Shown here: one piece after another, positions 7,998-16,225 of the stretch | How positions within the stretch are numbered: the first letter of the stretch is position 1 | Layout: each line of letters starts with the position of its first letter | Assembly (NCBI RefSeq): GCF_001667775.1 | Contig: NZ_LZJI01000216.1 | Location: 1 to 34,390, forward strand | Length of the DNA stretch: 34,390 nt | Direction of reading: 5' to 3' | From: Mycobacterium sp. E1747 | GTDB lineage: Bacteria; Actinomycetota; Actinomycetes; Mycobacteriales; Mycobacteriaceae | Notes under the pieces: model-generated | The model's database searches: none | The model's input: only the letters and a program-made list of their open reading frames with translations | What the model was told of the DNA's origin: nothing | Translations under genes and position numbers: made by a program

Positions 7998-10900
7998 CTA
8001 GTACGTCACCTCCTGGCTGCGGCGGCGCACCACGGTGACCTCGTCACGCTGATTGCCGGTCGGTCCCAGGTAGTTGAAGGCGAACGCGTGCTGGCCGTAG
8101 CCCCCGGCGAGGTGGCTCGGCTTGATGCGGACGCGGGTCAGCGCGTTGTGGTTGCCGCCGCGCTTGTTGTTGGTTTCGGTGCGGGGTGTGTCGACCGTGC
8201 GCTCCTGCACGTGGTAGACGAACACCACGCCGTCGGGCATCCGGTGGCTGACGATGGCCCGGCACACGTAGATGCCGTTGGCGTTGACCGCCTCGACCCA
8301 ATCGTTGTCGCGGACTTCGAGTTTGGCTGCGTCGCCGGGGCTCATCCACATCGTCGGCCCGCCCCGGGACAGCGAGAGCATGTACAGGTTGTCCTGATAC
8401 GTGGAGTGGAAGGACCACTTGGAGTGCGGCGTCAAATACCGCACCGTGAGCCCGATCCCGTCCGGGGTGGGGCCGAGCTCGGGCTGCCCGAACAGCCGCG
8501 TCATGTCCAGCGGCGGACGGAACACCGGCAGGTGCTCGCCGAGTTCCTCGACCCAGTCGTGGGCCAGGTAGAAATGCATCCGCCCGGTCAGGGTGTGGAA
8601 CGGCTTGAGGTTCTCGATGTTGATGGTGAACGGCGCGTAGCGGCGTCCACCGGTTTCGCTGCCCGACCATTCCGGGCTGGTGATCACCGGCACCGGCCGT
8701 GCCTGGGTGTCGGCGTAGCTGATGCGGCGTTCCTCGCTGCCCTCGGCCAGGTGCGCCAGCCGCTGGCCCGTCCGCTTTTCCAGCTCGCGGAAGCCCTCGA
8801 CGGCGAGCCGCCCGTTGGTCGTGCCGGACAGCAGCAGCAGCACGTCGGCCATGCGCGCCGCGGTCGTGATGGCCGGACGGCCCGCTCCTGCACCGGAATT
8901 CATCACGCCGAACTTGGCGGACAGTTCCTCCACCTCGCGGAACGGATGCACCGTGACGCCCTTGGTGGTCACCCCGAAGGTGTCGACGAGCGGTCCGAGG
9001 GTCTGCCACTTGTCGTAGACGGCGCCGTAATCGCGTTCCACCACGGTGAGCCGGGCCATGCTGCGTCCGGGCACCGGCGTCGCGCCGGTGTGCAGCCAGT
9101 CCTCCTCGGTCCCGTCGGGATAGGCCATCGCGTCGGGGGTGTCGTGCTGCAGCGCGGTCAGCACCACGTCGCTGCGGGTGCCCAGGTGCCGCTTGGCCAG
9201 CGCGCTGAAGGCGCGCGCGATTGCGCCGAAAGCGTCGAAGTCCGAACGGGTTTCCCATGGCGGATCCGTCGCGGCGCTGAAGGCGTGCACATACGGGTGC
9301 ATGTCCGTGCTGGAGATGTCGGCCTTCTCGTACCAGGTCGCCGCCGGCAGCACGATGTCCGAGACCAGCGTCGTCGAGGTCATCCGGAAGTCGATCGACA
9401 TCATCAGGTCGAGCTTGCCCTCGGGGATGTCCCCCTCGCACACCACGTCGGCGGGCGGTATGCCGTCGGCGGGCGGCTCGGCCTGCACGTTGGAATCGGT
9501 GCCCAGCAGGTGGCGCAGGAAGTATTCGCCGCCCTTGCCCGACGATCCAATCAGGTTGGCCCGCCACACCGTAAGCACTCGCGGCCAGTTGACCGGGTTG
9601 TCGGGATCGGTGACGGACAGCTTGAGTTTGCGGTCGCGCAGCTGCTCGGCGACGTAGTCGGCGACGTCGCGACCGGCGGCGCGGGCCTCGTCGGCGACGT
9701 CCAGGCTGGAGCGGTCGAACTGCGGATAGAACGGGCTCCAGCCCATCGCCGTCGCCGAGGCGAGCAGGTCCATCGTGTGTTTGCCCGCGAACCGGCCGCG
9801 GCCCAGCGGGCTGGCCAACTTGTCGGCGCCGTAGCCGTCGTAGCGCCACTGGTCGGTGTGCGCGTACCAGTACGAGGCGCCCGGCACCTGCCGCGGCGGC
9901 CGCACCCAGTCGGTGGCCATCGCCATGGTCTGAAAACCGGTGAGCGGACGCACCTTTTCCTGGCCGACGTAATGGGCCCAGCCCCCGCCGTTGCGTCCCA
10001 TCGAGCCGGTGAGCATCAGCAGCGCGAGCACCGCGCGGTAGATGGCGTCACCGTGAAACCACTGACAGATCCCGCTGCCCATGATGATCATCGACCGGCC
10101 GCCGGATTCCTCTGCGCTGCGGGCGAATTCCTTGGCGACGCGGATGGCCTGCGCGGCCGAAACCCCGGTGATCGCCTCCTGCCATGCGGGGGTGTTCTGC
10201 TGAGTCGGGTCGTCGTAGCCGGTGGGCCAGTCGCCGGGCAATCCCGGTCGCGCCACCCCGTACTGGGCGAGCATCAGGTCGAAAACGGTGCACACCAGGT
10301 GGTTTCCGACACGACGCACCGGGACACCGCGTGCGATCGTGGCGCCTTCGCCGTTCAGCGTGTCGAAGCTGGCGAGGTGTACCAGCGTGCTGTCGCCGTG
10401 CGCGCTTCGCACGCTGAGCGCCGGCATCAGGCCGCCGAGATCGAGGTTCCACTTGCCGACGCCGTCCTCGCCGTAGCGGAATCCCAGTGAGCCATGCGGC
10501 ACGACCACCGAATCGGTGGCCTCGTCCAGCACCGCCGGCTTGAGCGCCGCGTTCTCCACGCCTCTGCCCAGGTCGGCCGCCGTGAGGTTCTTGCCCGGCA
10601 CCAGCATGTCGCCGCGGGATTCCAGCTTGATCAGGAACGGCAGGTCGGTGTAGCGGCGCGCGAAGTCGGTGAAGAACGGAACCTCTTTGTGCACGTAACA
10701 TTCCGAGAGGATGACGTGGCCCATCGCCATCGCCAGCGCCCCGTCGGTGCCGGCGGCGCATGGCATCCACTCGTCGGCGAACTTGGTGTTGTCGGCGTAG
10801 TCGGGGCTGACGGTCACCACCTTGGTGCCGCGGTAACGGGCCTCGGCCATCCAGTGCGCGTCGGGTGTCCGGGTGATCGGCACGTTGGAGCCCCACATCA

Positions 10901-11681
10901 TCAAATACGCTGCGTCCCACCAGTCCCCGGACTCGGGCACGTCGGTCTGATCACCGAACACCTGCGGCGACGCGACCGGCAGGTCGGCGTACCAGTCGTA
11001 GAACGACGTCATGGGGGCGCCGATCAGCTCGAAGAACCGCGACCCGGCGGCGTAGGACACCATCGACATCGCCGGGATGGGCGAAAAGCCGGCGACCCGG
11101 TCGGGCCCGTAGGCCTTGATGGTGTGCACGTGGGCGGCGGCGATCAGCTCGGTGGCCTCGGCCCAGGTGACCCGGACCAGTCCCCCTTTGCCGCGGGCGC
11201 GCTGATAGCGGCGACGGCGCTCGGGGTCGGCCTGAATGTCGGCCCACGCCAATACCGGATCGCCGAGCCGCGCCTTGGCCTCCCGGTACATCTCGACCAG
11301 CACGCCGCGGGCGTAGGGGTAGCGCACCCGGGTGGGCGAGTAGCTGTACCAGGAGAACGACGCGCCGCGGGGACACCCACGCGGCTCGTACTCCGGCCGG
11401 TCCGGGCCCACCGAGGGATAGTCGGTCTGCTGGGTCTCCCACGTGATGATCCCGTCCTTGACGTAGATCTTCCAGGAGCAGGAACCGGTGCAGTTGACCC
11501 CGTGGGTGGAGCGGACCACCTTGTCGTGGCTCCACCGGTCGCGGTAGAACACGTCGGCCTCGCGGCCGCCCTTGCGTGTCACGGTGCGCAGGTCGGCCGA
11601 AAACTCACCGGGCGTGAAGAACCGACCGCTGCGCTCCAGCAACTCCTCGAGCGCTCCACCAACGTGTGGTGTGACAGTCAA
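7998..11681 (-). CDS. narG: Respiratory nitrate reductase alpha (catalytic) subunit
   Basis: 1227-residue molybdo-bis-MGD enzyme that reduces nitrate to nitrite on the cytoplasmic face of the membrane. The N-terminal [4Fe-4S] (FS0) site has ligands His60, Cys64, Cys68 and Cys103, the His-Cys3 pattern and spacing of E. coli NarG. The Asp in YDWYADLP (about residue 229) corresponds to the Mo ligand. There is no twin-arginine signal, as expected for a cytoplasmic Nar. The frame opens with TTG at 11681; an AGAAGGGG lies about 8 bases upstream, and the encoded start TVTPHVGG agrees with M. tuberculosis NarG as I recall it. First gene of narGHJI. In Mycobacterium this enzyme supports survival with nitrate under low oxygen. 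Confidence 0.97.
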   Translation of the reverse strand: MTVTPHVGGALEELLERSGRFFTPGEFSADLRTVTRKGGREADVFYRDRWSHDKVVRSTHGVNCTGSCSWKIYVKDGIITWETQQTDYPSVGPDRPEYEPRGCPRGASFSWYSYSPTRVRYPYARGVLVEMYREAKARLGDPVLAWADIQADPERRRRYQRARGKGGLVRVTWAEATELIAAAHVHTIKAYGPDRVAGFSPIPAMSMVSYAAGSRFFELIGAPMTSFYDWYADLPVASPQVFGDQTDVPESGDWWDAAYLMMWGSNVPITRTPDAHWMAEARYRGTKVVTVSPDYADNTKFADEWMPCAAGTDGALAMAMGHVILSECYVHKEVPFFTDFARRYTDLPFLIKLESRGDMLVPGKNLTAADLGRGVENAALKPAVLDEATDSVVVPHGSLGFRYGEDGVGKWNLDLGGLMPALSVRSAHGDSTLVHLASFDTLNGEGATIARGVPVRRVGNHLVCTVFDLMLAQYGVARPGLPGDWPTGYDDPTQQNTPAWQEAITGVSAAQAIRVAKEFARSAEESGGRSMIIMGSGICQWFHGDAIYRAVLALLMLTGSMGRNGGGWAHYVGQEKVRPLTGFQTMAMATDWVRPPRQVPGASYWYAHTDQWRYDGYGADKLASPLGRGRFAGKHTMDLLASATAMGWSPFYPQFDRSSLDVADEARAAGRDVADYVAEQLRDRKLKLSVTDPDNPVNWPRVLTVWRANLIGSSGKGGEYFLRHLLGTDSNVQAEPPADGIPPADVVCEGDIPEGKLDLMMSIDFRMTSTTLVSDIVLPAATWYEKADISSTDMHPYVHAFSAATDPPWETRSDFDAFGAIARAFSALAKRHLGTRSDVVLTALQHDTPDAMAYPDGTEEDWLHTGATPVPGRSMARLTVVERDYGAVYDKWQTLGPLVDTFGVTTKGVTVHPFREVEELSAKFGVMNSGAGAGRPAITTAARMADVLLLLSGTTNGRLAVEGFRELEKRTGQRLAHLAEGSEERRISYADTQARPVPVITSPEWSGSETGGRRYAPFTINIENLKPFHTLTGRMHFYLAHDWVEELGEHLPVFRPPLDMTRLFGQPELGPTPDGIGLTVRYLTPHSKWSFHSTYQDNLYMLSLSRGGPTMWMSPGDAAKLEVRDNDWVEAVNANGIYVCRAIVSHRMPDGVVFVYHVQERTVDTPRTETNNKRGGNHNALTRVRIKPSHLAGGYGQHAFAFNYLGPTGNQRDEVTVVRRRSQEVTY

Positions 11682-12098
11682 CAGGTACCCCTTCTACTCC
11701 GTAGCGCCGCGCGTGGTGACCGGGCCGGCGTTTCGACCCGGGACGCGTTGTGCTGGGCCTCGGCCCATCGATTCATCGGCCGGCACGGGCCCGGGACGGC
11801 ATGGTCGGCAGCCAGTGGCCCGGGGAACGATCGCGCACCAGCGTCGGGCGCGCGCGACGGTCCAGCACCCGCGCCAGGCGCGGCCCTTCAGCGAGAAAAT
11901 GTCTGGTTAACATGAGTTTTGCGAGCCCAGAAGTCTCCGGCGCGGACGCCGTCAGCACTGTGTTGAGACGAAGAATCGCTTCCGGCACACACTTCTAGGC
12001 CAATAGTTCTTACAAGTACATGTTGGGTTTATATCCCAAGTTCACCGTGCCGACCTTCTACGGCGCTGGACGTCGGCTGCGGAAAGGCTGTGGGCTCG
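11682..12098 (-). promoter_or_regulatory. narG upstream region, with A/T-rich dyad
   Basis: 417 bp between mutT2 and narG. The half near narG (11700-11890) is GC-rich like coding DNA and holds no gene I can support. The stretch 11900-12050 is clearly A/T-richer than anything around it. Within it, 12023-12039 is a dyad TTGGG-(7)-CCCAA whose minus-strand spacer reads ATATAAA. It could be an operator or promoter element for narGHJI, whose start is about 340 bp downstream, or a weak end-of-transcript signal for mutT2 (60 bp from its stop; stem only 5 bp, no T run). It does not match the DosR box. The actual transcription start is not visible. Confidence 0.4.
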
Positions 12099-12503
12099 TT
12101 ATGAGGCGGCCGCGGACAGCGTCCGCACCAGGTCAGGCACCCAGCCGCGGTCGGCAGGCACCCAATCGACATCGGGTAGCTCGTCCGCGCTCACCCAGCG
12201 CAGCGCGCGATGGTCGCGCGGATGCGGCTCGCCACTGAGCAATCGCACGCGGTACGCCCGCAGGGTCATACCCTGCAGCGCGATGTCGTCGCCCAGCCGG
12301 TCGCCCACCGCGACGTCGCCGACATCGAGGCCCAACTCCTCAGCCAGCTCCCGGGCCAGCGCGTCCGGCTCCGTTTCACCCGGCGCGACCTTGCCGCCGG
12401 GCAGTTCCCAGCGGCCGGCCAACTCGGGCGGTCGGAGGCGTTGCGCCACCAGCACCGTGGCGCTGCGGATGACCGCGCCCGCGACGACGATCTGGGTCGG
12501 CAT
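12099..12503 (-). CDS. mutT2: Nudix hydrolase MutT2
   Basis: 134-residue Nudix pyrophosphohydrolase. The Nudix box GX5EX7REUXEEXGU is complete from about residue 37: it starts GKVAPGETE and ends RELAEELGL, with the metal-binding REXXEE. Mycobacterial MutT2 (Rv1160) hydrolyses oxidised dGTP and dCTP/5-methyl-dCTP and so cleans the nucleotide pool. The neighbourhood (narG on one side, a pterin dehydratase and pimE on the other) is the Rv1160 locus. The ATG at 12503 starts directly at the conserved PTQIVVAGAVI. It is divergent from the pterin dehydratase with only 24 bp between the starts, so the two promoters must overlap or lie inside the genes. Confidence 0.94.
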   Translation of the reverse strand: MPTQIVVAGAVIRSATVLVAQRLRPPELAGRWELPGGKVAPGETEPDALARELAEELGLDVGDVAVGDRLGDDIALQGMTLRAYRVRLLSGEPHPRDHRALRWVSADELPDVDWVPADRGWVPDLVRTLSAAAS

Positions 12504-12527
12504 GGCCAGACGGTATACGGTCGAAAC

Positions 12528-12812
12528 ATGGCTGTGTTATCGGATGAGCAGGTGGACGCCGCACTGCCCGATCTCAATGGATGGGAGCGCGTCGACGGTG
12601 CGCTGCGCCGCTCGATCAAGTTCCCGAGTTTTCTCGCCGGCATCGACGCGGTGCGCCGGGTGGGCGAGCACGCGGAGAGCAAGGACCATCACCCGGACAT
12701 CGATATCCGTTGGCGGACGGTGACTTTCGCCCTGGTGACGCATTCCGAGGGTGGCATCACCGAAAAGGATGTCGCCATGGCGCGCGACATCGACGGGATC
12801 GTCGGCAGCTAA
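12528..12812 (+). CDS. 4a-hydroxytetrahydrobiopterin dehydratase (PCD/DCoH)
   Basis: 94-residue pterin-4a-carbinolamine dehydratase (PhhB type). The family signature is seen in EHAESKDHHPDIDIRW, where the paired histidines bind the pterin; the N-terminal part (LPDLNGWERVDGALRRSIKF) is also typical. It dehydrates 4a-hydroxy-tetrahydropterin. In bacteria without a pterin-dependent hydroxylase nearby, the physiological substrate is often unclear, possibly molybdopterin metabolism or pterin repair. The ATG at 12528 is chosen because it gives the normal length; the longer open frame reaching back to 12210 lies over mutT2. A TATACG lies about 10-15 bases upstream. It converges with pimE. Confidence 0.9.
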   Translation: MAVLSDEQVDAALPDLNGWERVDGALRRSIKFPSFLAGIDAVRRVGEHAESKDHHPDIDIRWRTVTFALVTHSEGGITEKDVAMARDIDGIVGS

Positions 12813-12824
12813 CCAATCGGCGCC

Positions 12825-12860
12825 CCCGTTAATCGTCGGCCCCGTTAATCGTCGGCCCCG
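12825..12860. repeat. 16-bp tandem repeat covering the pimE stop
   Basis: CCCGTTAATCGTCGGC occurs at 12825-12840 and again exactly at 12841-12856, followed by four more bases of a third copy. The pimE stop codon (TAA on the minus strand, 12845-12847) lies inside the second copy. It sits between the convergent ends of the pterin dehydratase and pimE. Confidence 0.9.
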
Positions 12861-14128
12861 TCCTCGAACGTCACGCCAGCGTGGCGTTCGCCGGTGGCGG
12901 TCACGCCAGCGTGACGTTCGCCGGTGGCGGCGATCCAGACCAGCGTCGCCACCGCCGCCACGATGTAGACCAGGCCGGCCCAGGCCAGGTACCACGGCCG
13001 GCCGATCTGCCAGATGCTCGGCTGCGCGAAGCTCAGCAACCACGGCACGCCGACGATGGCGAGAACGAGCCAGCCCCAACCGACGATCCGTGCGCCGGGC
13101 CGCTCTCGGGGCGGCCCGTGAATCGCCCAGATCATCAGCGGCACCAGCCACACCCAGTGGTGGGTCCAGGAGATCGGGGACATCAGCAGCCCGAACAGCT
13201 CGACCACCACTAACTTGCCCAGCCGGTCGGACGGCTCCAGCGCCCGCCACGCCAGCACCGCCACCACCGCGGTGGCGCCGATGGCGATCAACACCAGCGG
13301 GCCGAAGCCGGCGTCGTGGCCCAGGATCCGGGAGATCCCGCCGCGCCAGGACTGGTTGAAGGAGGTGGCGATGGGCCCCACTCGGTGCGCGTCGCCCAGC
13401 AACTTCGTGAAGTAGTAGCCGGTCTGATCGCCGACCACCAAGGCCGACACGCCGATGGTGGCGAGGAAGACGACGACGGAGAAGGCCGCCGCCGCCCATC
13501 GCCGCACCCCGACCAGGTAGACGCCCGAGATGGCGGGCGTCAGCTTGATGCCGGCCGCCACGCCGACCAGCAGCCCCGACAGCCACCACCGCGTCGTCAA
13601 CACCGCCCACAGCACCAAGAGCATTAGCAACACGTTGACCTGCCCGTAGTCGAAGGTGCTGCGCAGGGGTTCGATCCAGATGGTGATCGCCGTCCACACC
13701 ATGGCCACGCGGCGGCCGTCGGCGGGTGCGACGCCGATCAGACGCTGGCTGATCCGGATCGCGCCGTACAACGCGACTATCGTCGCGATCTGCCACCCGA
13801 AGGCGACCAGGCCGAACGGCAGCAGACTCAGCGGGTAGAACACGACCGCCGCGAACGGCGGATAGGTGAACGGCAGCGGGAAGTCCGGCGTCTGGTCGGC
13901 GTAGACGTAGCTGTACAGCGTGCCTGGATGGTCGATGGCGGCTGCCCCGCCGAGGTAGACGTGCAGGTCGACGAAGTTCGCGCCATGCGGCGCCAGGTAC
14001 GTCCAGCCGAGCCGCGCGGCGACGCTGGCGGCGAGCAGCAGCGCGGGTGCGACCGCCCGAAGCAGACTCAGGAACCGCCGGCGATCCGATGCCGCCAGGG
14101 CGGCCGAGGTGGTGTCGATGAGCCGACT
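12845..14128 (-). CDS. pimE: PimE, polyprenol-phosphate-mannose-dependent alpha-1,2-mannosyltransferase
   Basis: GT-C integral membrane mannosyltransferase. It adds the fifth, alpha-1,2-linked mannose to PIM4 on the periplasmic side, using polyprenyl-phosphomannose. About ten hydrophobic segments are visible. The first outer loop carries NFVDLHVY, whose Asp matches the essential catalytic Asp of mycobacterial PimE, followed by YVYADQTPDFPLPFTYPPF. The conserved protein extends well upstream of the internal GTG at 13843. In this frame no ATG, GTG or TTG exists between the in-frame stop TAA (14129-14131) and 13843, so the given end is only the limit of the open frame. A one-base frameshift would join it to a frame starting with GTG at 14196 that contains ASIAKV. 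The C-terminus carries two copies of ATGERHAGVT, coded by a tandem repeat. Confidence 0.9.
   Translation of the reverse strand, partial: SRLIDTTSAALAASDRRRFLSLLRAVAPALLLAASVAARLGWTYLAPHGANFVDLHVYLGGAAAIDHPGTLYSYVYADQTPDFPLPFTYPPFAAVVFYPLSLLPFGLVAFGWQIATIVALYGAIRISQRLIGVAPADGRRVAMVWTAITIWIEPLRSTFDYGQVNVLLMLLVLWAVLTTRWWLSGLLVGVAAGIKLTPAISGVYLVGVRRWAAAAFSVVVFLATIGVSALVVGDQTGYYFTKLLGDAHRVGPIATSFNQSWRGGISRILGHDAGFGPLVLIAIGATAVVAVLAWRALEPSDRLGKLVVVELFGLLMSPISWTHHWVWLVPLMIWAIHGPPRERPGARIVGWGWLVLAIVGVPWLLSFAQPSIWQIGRPWYLAWAGLVYIVAAVATLVWIAATGERHAGVTATGERHAGVTFEDGADD
12871..12930. repeat. 30-bp tandem repeat in the pimE 3' end
   Basis: Two 30-bp units (12871-12900 and 12901-12930) differing by one base. 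Each contains the small palindrome TCACGC-CA-GCGTGA (one base altered in the first copy). On the minus strand each unit is read in frame as the ten residues ATGERHAGVT. The repeat lies beyond the last transmembrane segment, so it only lengthens the cytoplasmic or periplasmic tail. Confidence 0.9.
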
Positions 14129-14309
14129 TTAGCGATCGAGGCGGGCCGGGCGGACGCCGTCGCGGCCAAAGTCCGGGTCGGTGGGCGTTCGGTCACCGCC
14201 GTCACTCGTATCAATAACGATCAAATAAATGCCACACGTGTCACTTGAGTCCCACCAGTATCAACGTAACTTCGGCGCTGGACCCCGTAATCCACAACCA
14301 GGGAGAGTC

Positions 14310-14972
14310 ATGCCAACCATCTGGACTTACTTGCGTGCAGCGGCCGTCGTAGTCGGTTCGTCCGCAGCCCTACTCACGGGCGGTATCGCCCACGCCGACC
14401 CCGTGCCGGCTCCGCCGATCCCCAACATTCCGCAGCAGCTGATCAGTTCGGCAGCCAACGCGCCCCAAATCCTGCAGAACCTCGCCACCGCTCTCGGCGC
14501 GACCCCGCCGGCCGCGCCGGCCGCCCCCGGCATCACCTTCCCGGGTGTTCCGTCGGCCGCCACGCCGTCCCCGGCGAATTCCGCGGCGATCCCGTCGATC
14601 CCCGGGCTGGCCCAGGCACCGACGCCTTCCGCCCCGTCGACGGCGCAGGGCCTGCAGGGGTTGATCCCCGGCCTGACGCAGCCGGCGCCCGCCGCCCCGG
14701 CCACGTCGTCCATTCCCGGACTGCCGGCCATCCCGGGCCTGTCGACGCCGACTGCCCCGGCCACCCCGCCGACCCCGCAGATTCCGCAGGCGAAGGTCGA
14801 CATGCCCGCGTTCCTGCCCAACCTGCCGGTCAACATGCCCGCGCAGATGACCCTGCCGCAGGACCTGCCGGCGCTCGCTGGGGCCCCGGCCGCGCCGGCC
14901 GCTCCGGCGACACCGGCCGCACCGGCCACCGGGGCCAACCCGGTCGCTCCGCTGCTCGCCGCCCTGCCCTGA
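14310..14972 (+). CDS. Secreted Ala/Pro-rich protein (Rv1158c-like)
   Basis: 220-residue exported protein of unknown function. A signal peptide is clear: a short charged start (MPTIWTYLR), a hydrophobic stretch AAAVVVGSSAALLTGG and a cleavage site after AHA (about residue 28). The mature part is about half Ala and Pro, with recurring IPGL- and LPAIPGL-like units, and no Cys or recognisable enzyme domain. The ATG at 14310 is chosen over the longer frame from 14229 because GGGAGAG lies 4-9 bases upstream and the signal peptide starts there. It lies 50 bp upstream of a second secreted Ala/Pro-rich gene in the same orientation, and the pair is conserved at this place in M. tuberculosis (Rv1158c-Rv1157c, from memory). 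A cell-wall role is only inferred. Confidence 0.88.
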   Translation: MPTIWTYLRAAAVVVGSSAALLTGGIAHADPVPAPPIPNIPQQLISSAANAPQILQNLATALGATPPAAPAAPGITFPGVPSAATPSPANSAAIPSIPGLAQAPTPSAPSTAQGLQGLIPGLTQPAPAAPATSSIPGLPAIPGLSTPTAPATPPTPQIPQAKVDMPAFLPNLPVNMPAQMTLPQDLPALAGAPAAPAAPATPAAPATGANPVAPLLAALP

Positions 14973-15022
14973 GTAATTAGCCAGACAGCAACGCCAACCC
15001 CCTACTGACCGGAGGACACACC

Positions 15023-16153
15023 GTGGCAACCACTTGGAATTTGTCCAAAGGATTGGCCGCTGTCGTGACGGCATCGGCTGCCGCGTTCGGGTGCTGCCCG
15101 AGCGCGGCAGCCGACCCGGCGACACCGCAACCGAATTCGACCCAAGAACTCCCGGGCCTACCGGCGCTGTCGCAGCTGAGCCCGATCATTCAGCAGGCCG
15201 CCACCAACCCGGGGCAGGCGACCCAGCTGCTCATGGCGGCGGCGCAGGCCTTCAGCCACAACCAGGGTGCGCCCGGCGAGTCCCGGAACGTGGCCCAGTC
15301 GGTGAACCAATTCCTGACGATGCCGGCCACGCCGGCCGAGCCGGGCGCGGCGCTGCCCGACGGCGCGCCGGTGCCGCACGTCCCCGCGGCGGGCGTCGAA
15401 CCGGGTGCGCAGTCGCACCTGCCCACCGGCATCGACCCCGCCCACGCGGCCGGTCCGGGACCGGTCGCCGCCCCACCGGCGGGCGTGCAGCCGGGCCCCC
15501 AGGCCCACTTGCCGGCCGGGATCGACCCCGCCCATGCGGCGGGACCCGGGCCGGCCGCGGCCCCGTCGGTCGCGGCGCCGCCCGCTTCGGCTCCGGCGCC
15601 CGGCACCGTGACACCCGTCGCGGCGCCCGTGCCGGCGCCCCCGGCACCCGTCGCGGCCCCACCGGCCCCCGCTCCGGCGCCGGACGCCGCATCGGCTCCC
15701 GCGCCCGCCTCCGCACCCGCGGCGGCTCCCGGGTTCGGTCCCGATGCCCCGCCCACGCAGGACTTCATGTATCCCTCGATCGGCACCAATTGTCTGGCGG
15801 ACGGCACCAGCGCGATCGCCACGGCGCTGTCGGTGGCGGGCCCGGCGAAGATCCCGACACCCGGCCCAGGTCCCGGGCAGACCGCCTACGTGTTCACCGC
15901 GGTCGGCACTCCTGGGCCCGCCGAGGTGCAGAAGCTGCCGTTGAACGTCACCTGGGTGAACCTCACGACGGGTAAGTCGGGGACGGTTGCGCTCAAGCCG
16001 CGCACCGATATCAACGCCGACGGGCCGACGACGCTGACCGCGATCGCCGACACCGGGTCCGGCAGCATCATGTCGACCATTTTCGGGCAGGTCACCACCA
16101 AGGAAAAGCAGTGCCAGTTCATGCCCACCATCGGCTCCACGGTGGTGCCCTAG
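15023..16153 (+). CDS. Secreted Ala/Pro-rich protein with conserved C-terminal domain (Rv1157c-like)
   Basis: 376-residue exported protein of unknown function. The GTG at 15023 has a strong GGAGGA 7 bases upstream. The signal peptide ends near PSAAADP. A short helical conserved part follows (about residues 45-100), then a Pro/Ala/Gly-rich region (about 110-245) containing two 30-residue tandem repeats. The C-terminal ~125 residues are a compact, less biased domain, with two Cys (one in GTNCLADG, one in EKQCQFMP) that could form a disulphide outside the cell. The C-terminal half looks like an immunoglobulin-like beta domain, but I cannot assign a family. It probably shares a transcript with the gene before it; a hairpin follows 22 bp after the stop. 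Confidence 0.88.
   Translation: MATTWNLSKGLAAVVTASAAAFGCCPSAAADPATPQPNSTQELPGLPALSQLSPIIQQAATNPGQATQLLMAAAQAFSHNQGAPGESRNVAQSVNQFLTMPATPAEPGAALPDGAPVPHVPAAGVEPGAQSHLPTGIDPAHAAGPGPVAAPPAGVQPGPQAHLPAGIDPAHAAGPGPAAAPSVAAPPASAPAPGTVTPVAAPVPAPPAPVAAPPAPAPAPDAASAPAPASAPAAAPGFGPDAPPTQDFMYPSIGTNCLADGTSAIATALSVAGPAKIPTPGPGPGQTAYVFTAVGTPGPAEVQKLPLNVTWVNLTTGKSGTVALKPRTDINADGPTTLTAIADTGSGSIMSTIFGQVTTKEKQCQFMPTIGSTVVP
15389..15568 (+). repeat. 90-bp tandem duplication in the Rv1157c-like gene
   Basis: Two adjacent 90-bp units (15389-15478 and 15479-15568) each code 30 residues with the shared core GIDPAHAAGPGP preceded by HLP. They differ at about a fifth of residues, so the duplication is not recent. 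Copy number in this Pro/Ala-rich part may vary between strains. Confidence 0.85.
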
Positions 16154-16174
16154 ACCGGCGCTGTCCCCCGCCCT

Positions 16175-16210
16175 GAGCGCGCGTGTTCCCCACGGGGGGC
16201 ACGCGCGCTC
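16175..16210. terminator. Hairpin between convergent genes
   Basis: Perfect 11-bp stem GAGCGCGCGTG (16175-16185) / CACGCGCGCTC (16200-16210). Its 14-base loop itself contains CCCC/GGGG that can extend pairing. It lies 22 bp after the Rv1157c-like stop and 16 bp after the end of the small convergent gene at 16226, so it can serve both. There is no T run, which is usual for mycobacterial terminators. Confidence 0.6.
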
Positions 16211-16225
16211 GCGTCTGGCCAGCGG

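Noticed and set aside
7296..10490. Very long open frame (about 1060 codons) on the strand opposite narG/narH
   Set aside because: It is the antisense shadow of strongly GC3-biased narG and narH; composition is rich in Arg, His, Val and Gly, with no domain.
11773..11988. 71-codon minus-strand frame in the narG upstream region
   Set aside because: No ribosome site, Arg-rich composition typical of random GC-rich frames, and no recognisable motif.
12023..12039. DosR (dormancy) box
   Set aside because: Only the TTGGG/CCCAA arms agree; the centre lacks the ACTWWAGT core of the known motif.
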